Translations under genes and position numbers: made by a program
Origin: Streptomyces hokutonensis
GTDB lineage: Bacteria > Actinomycetota > Actinomycetes > Streptomycetales > Streptomycetaceae
DNA: 64,000 nt
Assembly: GCF_000376565.1 (NCBI RefSeq)
Contig: NZ_BARG01000027.1
Location: forward strand, 62,001 to 126,000
Reading direction: 5' to 3'
Shown: one piece after another, positions 16,898 to 25,587 of the stretch
Numbering within the stretch: position 1 is the stretch's first letter
Layout of the letters: each line of letters opens with the position of its first letter
The notes under the pieces: model-generated
Told to the model about the DNA's origin: nothing
What the model saw: the letters and a program-made list of their open reading frames with translations, nothing else
Database searches by the model: none

Positions 16898-17599
16898 TCA
16901 GGCGCCCGTGCCCGCGCTGAACACCGTCAGCCGCACCGAGGACGAGTTGCCCGACACGGGCACCGCGCCGGCCGTCCACTTCACCTTCAGCGGGTCCTTC
17001 TCGTCGGGCGGGGTCACCACCAGCGTGGTCGGGGTCGCCGTCTTCGCGCCGCTGATCTCCGGGTTGGAGAAGGTCAGCCCCGCCCAGGCGCTCTGCCCCG
17101 GCTTCAGCGTGACCGTGGTGGCGGTGCTGCCCGTCTCGCGCACGGGGTTCGGGCCCAGCTGGGTGCCGGACGCGTTCACGAACGCGGCGCCGGGATAGCC
17201 GCGCACCGTGCAGGTACGGCCGGAGGAGTTGGTGAGGACGATCGGGAAGTTCTCCTGCCCGGCGCCCGGGTCGTTGCCGCCCACCGTGGCCGTCAGCTCG
17301 GAGGTGTGGCACCGGCTGCCGGTGGTGACGCCGGAGCCGGACGAGGTGGACGTGGAGGAACCCGACGAGGTGGAGGCCGAGTTCGAACCGGTGGCGGTGT
17401 CGGAGCCGCTCGACGAGGTGACCGGCGTGCCGGACCCGTCGGCCGAGGCGTCGCCGCCGGCGGGGGCGGCCGTACCCGACTGGGTCTGCGGGCTGCTCAC
17501 CGTGCCGCTCCCGTCGCCGCAGGCCGTCGTCAGGCCCAGTACGGCGACCGCGCTCACGAGCAGGGCCGCCCGGCGCAGGGACTGGGACGTGTTCGCCAT
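16898..17599 (-). CDS. DUF4232 lipoprotein
   Basis: The 233-residue protein has a lipoprotein signal ending in LTTAC (lipobox, Cys near residue 27), a long Ser/Thr/Gly linker (about residues 28-95) and a C-terminal DUF4232 beta-sandwich that starts at 'CHTSELTATVGGNDPGAGQ' and contains 'NSSGRTCTVRGYPG'. Two Cys in the domain probably form a disulfide. DUF4232 proteins are common outer-face lipoproteins of unknown function. AGGAG precedes the ATG. It lies downstream of the Ser/Thr kinase on the same strand with a 123-bp gap, and may share its signalling context. Confidence 0.9.
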   Translation of the reverse strand: MANTSQSLRRAALLVSAVAVLGLTTACGDGSGTVSSPQTQSGTAAPAGGDASADGSGTPVTSSSGSDTATGSNSASTSSGSSTSTSSGSGVTTGSRCHTSELTATVGGNDPGAGQENFPIVLTNSSGRTCTVRGYPGAAFVNASGTQLGPNPVRETGSTATTVTLKPGQSAWAGLTFSNPEISGAKTATPTTLVVTPPDEKDPLKVKWTAGAVPVSGNSSSVRLTVFSAGTGA

Positions 17600-17722
17600 C
17601 TTCAACACTCCTGGAAGTTCACCCCACAGCGCCTCGCGCGCTGTCACAGGGGTCCGATGCGCGTGCGCACCGAAAGGTTCGCGGGATCGACGACTTTTTA
17701 CGACAGTGACTACGACAGTGGA

Positions 17723-19096
17723 TCAGGTGACCCGGAGCGAGCGGAGTATGCGCGCGGTCGCGTCGCCGCTGTGCTGTCGTATCTGGACGTACACCTGGGG
17801 CTGCGCGGCGCCGCCGACCAGGCGCAGCGCGGTCTCCGAGAGGGTGCCGGTGCCGCCCGAGCAGTCGCTCCAGGTGCGGATCGTGCCGCTCCACGTGGCG
17901 CTGGAGTAGGCGCGGCTGCCGTCGTAGTGGCAGCCGGAGTGCGCGATGGCGTCCACCTTGGTCGCCACGCTGCCGTGCTCGCTCAGGCCGACGAACACGC
18001 CGTTCACGTCAGCCGAGAGGTCCGGCCACTTCGCCAGGTCGTCGGCGACGGCCAACCCCGGTTCCTGCCCGGCGGTCAGTCCGATCGCGTGCGGATCCCA
18101 GCCCGAGTCGCGCAGCTGACGGCCCCAGGAGCCCGGCACCTCGACCACCACGCGCCCGGTGCTGTCCTTGACCGTCAGTACCGAACTCCCGGACGACGAC
18201 GGCAGGTTGAGCACCGCGACGGCCGTCCCGGCGGCCACGACGACGAACAGTCCCGCCATCAGCGCGACCCCCCGGTGCCGGCCCCGCGGCCTGTGCACCG
18301 GGGCGGCCTCGGCGGCCAGCCGCTCCAGCTCCGCCGCGAACGCCCGCGCCGTCGGCCAGCGCCGCTCACGGTCCGGCTCCAGCGCCCGCAGCAGGGCCCG
18401 CTGCACCTCGGGGGAGAGGTCGGGCCGCAGCCGGTCCGGCCGTACGACCTGACCGGGCGCTCCCGGAACCGTGCCGGTGACCATCTCGTAGCCCAGCGCG
18501 CCCAGGCTGTACACATCGGCCCGCTCGTCGATGCCCGAGCCGGCTTGCGCCTGCTCCGGCGGCTGATAGCCCGCCGAACCAGCGGCCAGGGTCAGACCCG
18601 AGGCCTGCGCCAGGCTCTTCGCCAGGCCCAGGTCGGCCAGCAGGACCCGCGCGGTGCCGTCCGGGGCGGTGCGCAGCAGCACATTCGTCGGCTTGATGTC
18701 CCGGTGCACGATCCCCGCCTCGTGCAGCGCGGCGGCACCCCGGGCGGCCAGCGCGGTCAGCCGCAGCACCTCGGGCACGGGCAGCGGACCGGCGGCGAGC
18801 AGATCGGCGAAGGTGCCGGCGTCGGCGTACTCCATCACGAAGTACGGCCGCCCGTCGGGCAGTTCACCGATGTCGTAGACCTGCACCACACGGTTCGAAC
18901 CGGCCCTGCGCAGCAGCCGGGCCTCGGAGAGGAAGCGCTCGTGGATGTCCATGCGGTGCGCCCAGTTCTCCGCGAGGACCTTCACGGCGACCGGGGCTTC
19001 GAGCTCGTCGTCGTGCGCGAGCCAGACCGTGCCGAACGCACCGCTGCCCAGGCGGCGTTCAAGGCGGTAGCGGCCGATCTGTTCGACGTAGTGCAT
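17723..19096 (-). CDS. Membrane Ser/Thr protein kinase (PknB type)
   Basis: A 457-residue kinase. The N-terminal catalytic domain (about 8-260) has the Gly loop GSGAFGTVW, the ATP Lys (VAVKVL), the catalytic loop HRDIKPTNVLL, and DLGLA in place of the usual DFG. A Pro/Arg-rich juxtamembrane stretch is followed by one TM helix (around 285-305) and a ~150-residue outside domain with two Cys and no PASTA repeats. The extracellular part is family-unspecific. The ATG has no strong ribosome site. It is divergent from the ECF sigma gene with 46 bp between starts, which suggests joint control or a kinase that acts on that system. Confidence 0.93.
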   Translation of the reverse strand: MHYVEQIGRYRLERRLGSGAFGTVWLAHDDELEAPVAVKVLAENWAHRMDIHERFLSEARLLRRAGSNRVVQVYDIGELPDGRPYFVMEYADAGTFADLLAAGPLPVPEVLRLTALAARGAAALHEAGIVHRDIKPTNVLLRTAPDGTARVLLADLGLAKSLAQASGLTLAAGSAGYQPPEQAQAGSGIDERADVYSLGALGYEMVTGTVPGAPGQVVRPDRLRPDLSPEVQRALLRALEPDRERRWPTARAFAAELERLAAEAAPVHRPRGRHRGVALMAGLFVVVAAGTAVAVLNLPSSSGSSVLTVKDSTGRVVVEVPGSWGRQLRDSGWDPHAIGLTAGQEPGLAVADDLAKWPDLSADVNGVFVGLSEHGSVATKVDAIAHSGCHYDGSRAYSSATWSGTIRTWSDCSGGTGTLSETALRLVGGAAQPQVYVQIRQHSGDATARILRSLRVT

Positions 19097-19142
19097 GGGA
19101 CTATCATGCCTGCTCGGAGATCGAGGCGGAGGAGTGGATCCA

Positions 19143-19694
19143 GTGCAGGACACGGCGCCGACCGAGGAGCTGGCCAGGCGCGCGGCAGCCGGTGACACGG
19201 CCGCACTCGACGCGCTGCTCAGGACGATCCAGCCCGACGTGGTACGGCGGTGCGGGCGGTTCCTTCCGTGCCGGGAGGACGCCGAGGAGGCCGCACAGGA
19301 CGTACTGCTGCAAGTCGCCCGGAAGATCGGCACCTTCGAGGGCCGCAGCCTCTTCAGCACCTGGCTCTACACGGTCGTCGCCAACGGCGCCCGGCAGAAG
19401 TACCGCGAGCTGAAGCGGCGGGCCGCCGAGCAGCCGGCCGTGATCGACGTGTCGCAGCACGTCGACCCGCGCACCACGAGTGTGATCGCCGGGTCGAAGA
19501 TCGACCTCCTGGAGGCGATCGAGCGCCTCGAGCGGGAGTCCCCGCACCTGGTCGAACCGCTGGTGTACCGGGACATCTGCAAGCTGGAGTACGCCGAGAT
19601 CGCCGAGCGCCTGGGCATCCCGCTCGGCACGCTCAAGTCCCGGCTGCACGAGGCCCGCCGCCAGGTCAGGCCCTGGCTGACCGACCTCTCCTGA
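19143..19694 (+). CDS. ECF-family RNA polymerase sigma factor
   Basis: A 183-residue sigma factor. Region 2 spans about residues 20-85 (GRFLPCREDAEEAAQDVLLQV, with FSTWLYTVVANGARQKYRE as region 2.4), and region 4 (about 120-178) ends in 'YAEIAERLGIPLGTLKSRLHEARRQV', a complete helix-turn-helix. There is no fused anti-sigma domain and no anti-sigma gene beside it. The GTG start was picked because GGAGGAG lies 8 nt upstream. It is divergent from a Ser/Thr kinase, and its stop is 6 bp from the convergent PP2C gene. Confidence 0.93.
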   Translation: MQDTAPTEELARRAAAGDTAALDALLRTIQPDVVRRCGRFLPCREDAEEAAQDVLLQVARKIGTFEGRSLFSTWLYTVVANGARQKYRELKRRAAEQPAVIDVSQHVDPRTTSVIAGSKIDLLEAIERLERESPHLVEPLVYRDICKLEYAEIAERLGIPLGTLKSRLHEARRQVRPWLTDLS

Positions 19695-19700
19695 CCCCGC

Positions 19701-22076
19701 TCAGTCCTCGTCGAACAGCGACAGCTCCGCCCAGATCGTCTTGCCGTCGGCCGTGTGCCGGCTGCCCCAGCGCTGGGTGAGCTGGGCGACCAGCAGCAGC
19801 CCGCGCCCGCCCTCGTCCCAGGTCTTGGCGCGGCGCAGATGCGGGGCCGTGTGGTTGGTGTCGGACACCTCGCAGATCAGCGTGGCCGCGTCATGGATGA
19901 GGCGGAGCCGGATGGGGTGCGCGCCGTAGCGGATGGCGTTGGTGACCAGCTCGCTCACCACCAGCTCGGCCGTGAACCCGGCCTCGCTGAGGTTCCAGGT
20001 GTCGAGCTGCTCGACGACCTGCTTGCGGATCGGGGCGACCAGTGAGGGATCGGCCGGGATGTCCCAGGTGGAGACCTGCTCGGCGGGCAGGCCCTGGGTG
20101 CGGGCCAGCAGCAGCGCCACGTCGTCGGCGGCACCGCCCGGCGGGAGCACGGCGTGCAGAATCCGGTCGCAGGTCTCGTCCAGGGAGTCCGAGGAGGCGT
20201 ACAGCGCGTCGAACAGCAGCCGGTGACTGTCGTCGAGGTCCCGCTCGCGGTTCTCGGTCAGCCCGTCGGTGTACAGCGCGAGCACGGTGCCCTCGGGCAG
20301 CTCGAACTCGGCCGACTCGAAGGGCAGTCCGCCGAGGCCCAGCGGTGGTCCCGCGGGCAGGTCGATGTGCTCGGGCGGGCCGCCGGGCCGGATCATGATC
20401 GGCGGCGGATGTCCGGCGCGGGCCAGCGTGCAGCGCCGGGACACCGGGTCGTAGACCGCGTACAGGCAGGTCGCGCCGACCTCGCCGGGGCTGCCCTCGC
20501 CGCCGGCCTCCGCGGACAGCCGTACGACCAGGTCGTCCAGGTGGGTCAGCAGCTCGTCCGGGGCCAGGTCGATGTCGGCCAGGGTGCGGACGGCCGTGCG
20601 CAGCCGGCCCATGGTGGCGGAGGCCTGGATGCCGTGGCCCACGACGTCCCCGACGACCATGGCGACCCGCATCCCGGACAGCGGGATCACGTCGAACCAG
20701 TCGCCGCCGACCCCGGCACGCGCCGCCGGCAGATAGCGCGAGGCGGCCTCCAGAGCTGCGGTGCGCGGCAGTTTGCGGGGGAGGAGGCTGCGCTGGAGGG
20801 CGAGCGCGGTCTCGCGTTCGCGGGAGAAACGGCGGGCGTTGTCGATGCAGACGGCGGCCCGGGCCGTGACCTCCTCGGCCAGCAGCACGTCGTCCTCGGT
20901 GAACGGGTCGATCCGCCGGTACCGGGTCAGGACCGCCACGCCGAGGGTCACGCCCCGGGCCTGGATCGGTACCGCCATCGAGGAGTGGATGCCGTACTCC
21001 TGGACACGTCTGGTGCGGGTCCTGTCCCAGGCCAGCCAGAGTTCGAGGTCCCGGCCCGAGGCCACCAGGGTGCGGCCCGCGACCAGCGCGTCGGCCTGCG
21101 GGGACTGGTCGGGGTACAGGTCCGACTGGCCCGGCTTGGCGACGGCCTCGGGGCTGCCGTGCTGCACCGAGGTGTGCGCGGTCCGGCGCAGCCGCACCGG
21201 CGCGACGATCGCCGTCGGCAGCTCGCCGCCGTGCTCCTGCGGGTCCAGCAGGTCGATGCTCACGAAGTCGGCCAGGGCCGGCACGCAGACATCCGCGAGC
21301 TCCTGGGCCGTACGGGTGACGTCGAGGGTGGTGCCGATGCGCACGCTCGCCTCGTTGACGAGTTGCAGCCGCTCGCGCGCCAGGTAGTTCTCGGTGAAGT
21401 CGTGCGCGGCCAGACACACGCCCCGCACCTGGCCCTCGGCGTCGGTGATCGGCGCCATCCGGGCCAGCCAGGCGTGCGCGGCGTCCTCGCCGCCGGTGCG
21501 CATGTAGATCTGGAAGTCCTGGGCGGTGCCGGAGGTGAGCACGCGCAGCATGTACTGCTCCAGCTCCGCGCTCTGCGTCTTGCCGCCGATCTCGGTGATC
21601 CGCAGACCCTGGATGCGCTCCTCGGGCAGACCGATCACCTCGGCCATCGCGTCGTTGACCCGGCTCAGCCGCAGGTGCTCGTCGTAGACCGCGATGGCGC
21701 ACGGCGACTGGGTCAGCGCGGCGGTCGCGAGGGGGTCCTCGTCGGCGCGGGGGCCGCCGCCCTCCAGCGGTGTCACGACGAGCCAGTCGCCCGGACCGCC
21801 GTCCCGGGGACGCCGGTGGTGGGCCAGCAGCCACACCGGCACGGCCCGGCCGTCCCGGTGCCACAGCGTGACCGTGCCGTCCCAGCGGGCACTGGTGGGA
21901 ACCGGGAGGGCCCCGGTGCCACCGGCCAGCAGCCGTACGGCAGGGCGGCCCACGACCTCGCCCGCGGTGTGGCCGAGGAGCCGCTGTGCCCCCTCGTTCC
22001 ACTCCACCAGAGTTCCGGCATCGTCGATGACAACCCGCGCCGTCGCGGCATCGTCGAACGGGTAGACCGGACTCAT
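19701..22076 (-). CDS. PAS/GAF-PP2C (SpoIIE/RsbU) phosphatase with HATPase domain
   Basis: A 791-residue signalling protein. In order: PAS (about 8-115, TLVEWNEGAQRLLGHTAGEVVG), a second PAS (about 125-235), GAF (about 255-415), a SpoIIE-type PP2C domain (about 435-650; GGDWFDVIPL, GDVVGHG, LYTDGL) and a C-terminal anti-sigma-like HATPase (about 670-785; ELVVSELVTNAIRYG, GGRGLLLV). It combines the phosphatase that dephosphorylates STAS anti-anti-sigma proteins with the kinase that phosphorylates them, so it is a complete input/output node. The start at MSPVYPF has GGAG upstream; a longer GTG form has none. Confidence 0.92.
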   Translation of the reverse strand: MSPVYPFDDAATARVVIDDAGTLVEWNEGAQRLLGHTAGEVVGRPAVRLLAGGTGALPVPTSARWDGTVTLWHRDGRAVPVWLLAHHRRPRDGGPGDWLVVTPLEGGGPRADEDPLATAALTQSPCAIAVYDEHLRLSRVNDAMAEVIGLPEERIQGLRITEIGGKTQSAELEQYMLRVLTSGTAQDFQIYMRTGGEDAAHAWLARMAPITDAEGQVRGVCLAAHDFTENYLARERLQLVNEASVRIGTTLDVTRTAQELADVCVPALADFVSIDLLDPQEHGGELPTAIVAPVRLRRTAHTSVQHGSPEAVAKPGQSDLYPDQSPQADALVAGRTLVASGRDLELWLAWDRTRTRRVQEYGIHSSMAVPIQARGVTLGVAVLTRYRRIDPFTEDDVLLAEEVTARAAVCIDNARRFSRERETALALQRSLLPRKLPRTAALEAASRYLPAARAGVGGDWFDVIPLSGMRVAMVVGDVVGHGIQASATMGRLRTAVRTLADIDLAPDELLTHLDDLVVRLSAEAGGEGSPGEVGATCLYAVYDPVSRRCTLARAGHPPPIMIRPGGPPEHIDLPAGPPLGLGGLPFESAEFELPEGTVLALYTDGLTENRERDLDDSHRLLFDALYASSDSLDETCDRILHAVLPPGGAADDVALLLARTQGLPAEQVSTWDIPADPSLVAPIRKQVVEQLDTWNLSEAGFTAELVVSELVTNAIRYGAHPIRLRLIHDAATLICEVSDTNHTAPHLRRAKTWDEGGRGLLLVAQLTQRWGSRHTADGKTIWAELSLFDED

Positions 22077-22332
22077 CCTCGCCACTCCATCGCGCGCACT
22101 CACAGTGAACAACCAGGCCACTTGTGTTCCAGCCTAGTGCGTCACAGTCCAGCGCGGACGAGAACCCCCAGGCCCGGGAAACCGGACGGTCAAGGGGGAA
22201 ATCCGGTCGAAATGGCGCCCGGGACGTCTGGCCGCCCCCGCACCCTTGACGTTTCTGCATGGCACCCCGTCAGAATCTGTTCGGTCACGATCAGTTGTGA
22301 GTACTTCTGGGCCCTGATGAGGGAGAGCCGCC

Positions 22333-25300
22333 ATGACGGTCACTCGCAGATCGGTTTTGATCGCTTCTACGGCCGCGCCGACGGCCGTGTCACTCCTGGC
22401 CACCCCGGCCGCACGCGCCGCCGGCGCCACGGCGGGCGCGTCCGGCCGCCACACCGTCGCGCTGCGGGACGGCTGGCGCTTCGCGCTGGTCGATCCGGGC
22501 GGGATCACCGACCCGACCGGCGCCTACGCGGACGCCGCCGCACCGGACTACGACGACTCGGCCTGGCGCGAGGTCGCGGTCCCGCACGACTGGAGCATCG
22601 AGCAGACCCCCACCACGGCGTACGGCACCACCAGCGGCACCGGCTTCTTCCCCGGCGGCCTCGGCTGGTACCGGATCGCCTTCACCCTGCCGCCGGCCTT
22701 CACGGGCAAGCGGATCTCGGTGGAGTTCGACGGCGTCTACATGGACTCGTACGTCTACTGCAACGGCACGCAGGTCGGCCAACACCCGTACGGATACACG
22801 GGGTTCGCCTTCGACCTCACCGGCCTGGCGCACACCGACGGCAGCACGGAGAACGTCGTCGCGGTCAAGGTGCAGAACCAACTGCCCAGCAGCCGCTGGT
22901 ACTCGGGCAGCGGCATCTACCGCGAGGCCCGGCTGGTCATCACCGAGCCGGTGCACGTCGAACGCTGGGGGACATATGTCACGACGCCGGACATCACTGC
23001 CGAGCGGGCCGTCGTACGGGTGCGGACGTCCGTGCTCAATGAGTCGGGGGCCGCGAGCGAGGTCGAGATCGGATCGCGGATCGTCGACCCCGGCGGCCGG
23101 ACCGTGGCCCGCGCCACCTCCACAGCGAGTGTCGCCGACCGCAGCACCGAGACCCATGAACTCACCGTCCCCAAGCCGAAGTTGTGGGACATCGAGACCC
23201 CGGACCACCGCTACACCCTGGAGACCGAACTGCGCGTGGGCGGCCGGACGGTCGACACGTACCGCACGACCTTCGGCATCCGCAGCTACCGCTTCGACCC
23301 CGACGAGGGCTTCTCCCTCAACGGAACTCCCACCAAGATCAAGGGAGTCGACCTCCACCACGACCAGGGTGCCCTCGGCTCCGCGATCAGCCTCGACGCC
23401 GTACGCAGGCAGTTGAGCATCATGAAGTCGATGGGCGTCAACGCCTTCCGCACCTCCCACAACCCGCCCTCGCCGCAGATCATCGAGGCCTGCGAGGAGT
23501 TGGGCATCGTGATGATGGTCGAGGCCTTCGACTGCTGGCACACCGGCAAGACGACCTACGACTACCACCGCTTCTTCGACACCTGGTGCGAGGCGGACGC
23601 CACCGAGATGGTCCGCGCCGCCCGCAACTCGCCCGCCGTGGTGCTCTGGTCCATCGGCAACGAGATCCCCGACTCCACCTCCACCGCCGGGCTGGCCATG
23701 GCCGACCGCATCATCGGTGCCGTCAAGGCGGCCGACGACAGCAGGCCCGTCGTCATCGGCTCCGACAAGTACCACTCCGTACCGGCCAAGGGCTCCGCGG
23801 CCGACCTCATGCTCGCCAAGCTCGACGGACTGGGCCTCAACTACAACACCGCCAAGTCCGTCGACGCCCTGCACGCCGCCTATCCGCACCTGTTCCTCTT
23901 CGAGTCGGAGTCCTCCTCCGAGACCTCGACCCGGTCCACCTACCAGGAGCCCGAACACCTCAACACCGGCGAGAACTACACACCCGGCAGACGCGCGACC
24001 TCGTCCTACGACAACAACCTCGCGTCCTGGACGATGAGCGGCGAGTACGGCCACAAGAAGGACCGCGACCGGAAGTGGTTCGCGGGCCAGTTCCTGTGGT
24101 CCGGCATCGACTACATCGGCGAGCCCACGCCGTACAACGTGTTCCCGGTCAAGGCGTCCTTCTTCGGCGCGGTCGACACGGCCGGCTTCCCGAAGGACAT
24201 GTACCACCTCTTCCGCAGCCAGTGGACCAGCGAGCCCATGGTCCATCTGGTCCCGATGAGCTGGAACCACGAGCCGGGCGACACCGTCGAGGTCTGGGCC
24301 TACGCCAGCGTCGACACCGTCGAGCTGTTCCTCAACGGAAAGTCCCTGGGGACCCGGACGTTCGACACCAAGAAGACCACCGACGGCCGCACCTACCTGG
24401 AGACCACCGAGGCCACCGGCGACGACAAGACCTTCACCACCGGCCCCTACCCGGGCAGTTACACCAGCCCGAACGGCAGCGCGGGCAAACTCCACCTCGG
24501 CTGGAAAGTGCCGTACGAGCCGGGCGAGTTGAAGGCGGTGGCCAGCAGCGGTGGCAGGACGGTGGCGACGGACGTGCTGCGCACGGCGGGTGCCGCGCAT
24601 GCCGTGCGTCTCACGGCCGACCGCAAGTCCCTTGCCGCCGACGGCCGTTCACTGGTCTTCGTGACCGCGGAGATCGTCGACGCACATGGTGTCGTGGTGC
24701 CGGACGCCGAGGATCTGATCGCCTTTGCGGTGAAGGGCGGTTCCCTGGCCGGGGTGGACAACGGGCGGGAGGAGAGCGCCGAGCGCTACCAGGCGAGCAC
24801 CCGAACCGCCTTCCACGGCAAGGCACTTGCGATCGTGCGGTCCGGGACACGGGCGGGCGCCCTGAAGGTGACGGCGCGGGCGGAAGGGCTGCGGACCGGC
24901 ACGGCGACTGTGCGTACGACACCCGCCCGGGACGTGGCCCTGACACCGGCACCGCACTTCGCGGCCGACCACCCGGCACCCCCGAACTACCCTGCGGCGG
25001 ACGCCAGTTACTCGGGCCGCCCCGACACCCTCCCGGCCGCCGTGCTCGACGGTGACCCGGCCACCGGCTGGTCCAACGCCTTCGCCAAGTCGGCCACGGC
25101 GCTGCTGCCCGCCTTCAGCGGTGCCCGTGAGAAGGACTGGGTGTCGGTGGACTGGGGGAGGGCCAGGTCCTTCGACCGGGTGGAGGTGTCGTTCACCGTG
25201 GACGCGACGCACAGTCTGCCCGCGGCGGTCGCGGTTGCCGTGTGGGGCGGCGATGGGTGGGTGCCGGTCGAGGGGACGGCCGTCGACTGGGCCACGGCCT

Positions 25301-25431
25301 CGGACAGTCCTACCGTCGTCACCTTCGACGCCGTGCGCGGCTCCCGGCTGCGGCTGACCTTGACGAGTGGCCGTCCCGGTGTGGCCCAAGGGGCGGTGCG
25401 GATCAGCAAGTTGGAGGCTCCCGCCGGATAG
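22333..25431 (+). CDS. Secreted GH2 family glycoside hydrolase (beta-galactosidase-like)
   Basis: A 1032-residue exported enzyme with a Tat-type signal (TRRSVLIA, Ala-x-Ala near residue 29). GH2 sugar-binding domain (about 45-220; VPHDWSIEQ), Ig-like domain, then a TIM barrel (about 330-610) with the acid/base Glu444 in WSIGNEIP and the nucleophile, probably Glu526, in FESESSSE. Beta-domains follow, and the last ~150 residues are an F5/8C (CBM32-like) module (AADASYSG, GDPATGWSN, DWGRARSFDRVEV). It hydrolyses beta-linked galactose or related sugars outside the cell; exact specificity is open. GAGGGAGA precedes the ATG. Confidence 0.93.
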   Translation: MTVTRRSVLIASTAAPTAVSLLATPAARAAGATAGASGRHTVALRDGWRFALVDPGGITDPTGAYADAAAPDYDDSAWREVAVPHDWSIEQTPTTAYGTTSGTGFFPGGLGWYRIAFTLPPAFTGKRISVEFDGVYMDSYVYCNGTQVGQHPYGYTGFAFDLTGLAHTDGSTENVVAVKVQNQLPSSRWYSGSGIYREARLVITEPVHVERWGTYVTTPDITAERAVVRVRTSVLNESGAASEVEIGSRIVDPGGRTVARATSTASVADRSTETHELTVPKPKLWDIETPDHRYTLETELRVGGRTVDTYRTTFGIRSYRFDPDEGFSLNGTPTKIKGVDLHHDQGALGSAISLDAVRRQLSIMKSMGVNAFRTSHNPPSPQIIEACEELGIVMMVEAFDCWHTGKTTYDYHRFFDTWCEADATEMVRAARNSPAVVLWSIGNEIPDSTSTAGLAMADRIIGAVKAADDSRPVVIGSDKYHSVPAKGSAADLMLAKLDGLGLNYNTAKSVDALHAAYPHLFLFESESSSETSTRSTYQEPEHLNTGENYTPGRRATSSYDNNLASWTMSGEYGHKKDRDRKWFAGQFLWSGIDYIGEPTPYNVFPVKASFFGAVDTAGFPKDMYHLFRSQWTSEPMVHLVPMSWNHEPGDTVEVWAYASVDTVELFLNGKSLGTRTFDTKKTTDGRTYLETTEATGDDKTFTTGPYPGSYTSPNGSAGKLHLGWKVPYEPGELKAVASSGGRTVATDVLRTAGAAHAVRLTADRKSLAADGRSLVFVTAEIVDAHGVVVPDAEDLIAFAVKGGSLAGVDNGREESAERYQASTRTAFHGKALAIVRSGTRAGALKVTARAEGLRTGTATVRTTPARDVALTPAPHFAADHPAPPNYPAADASYSGRPDTLPAAVLDGDPATGWSNAFAKSATALLPAFSGAREKDWVSVDWGRARSFDRVEVSFTVDATHSLPAAVAVAVWGGDGWVPVEGTAVDWATASDSPTVVTFDAVRGSRLRLTLTSGRPGVAQGAVRISKLEAPAG

Positions 25432-25448
25432 CGGGGAGGCGCTCGGTC

Positions 25449-25483
25449 ACGGTCCGGACGGGAATCTGGCCTGTCCGGACCGT
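25449..25483 (+). terminator. Hairpin after the GH2 gene
   Basis: ACGGTCCGGAC and its exact complement GTCCGGACCGT flank a 13-nt loop, starting 18 bp after the GH2 stop. It is a strong 11-bp stem between the two glycosidase genes, so they are probably separate units. Confidence 0.65.
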
Positions 25484-25530
25484 TGACGGGATGTCATGTC
25501 TAGAACAGCATGGCCAGCGTCCCGTGCATT

Positions 25531-25544
25531 TGGGAGCGCTCCCA
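25531..25544. promoter_or_regulatory. CebR operator (perfect 14-bp CebR box)
   Basis: TGGGAGCGCTCCCA is a perfect palindrome identical to the known CebR consensus in Streptomyces. CebR is the LacI-family repressor released by cellobiose/cellotriose. It lies 44 bp before the cellulase start, where it would block transcription. Confidence 0.92.
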
Positions 25545-25587
25545 TCGTGTGTCCGGAGTGCCCCTGCCTCTCCGAGGGAGCCCAGAC

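Noticed and set aside
22390-24600. A 736-codon open frame antisense to the GH2 gene
   Set aside because: It is the usual high-GC shadow of a strongly coding plus-strand gene; its residues are Val/Gly/Asp-rich, without ribosome site or family motifs.
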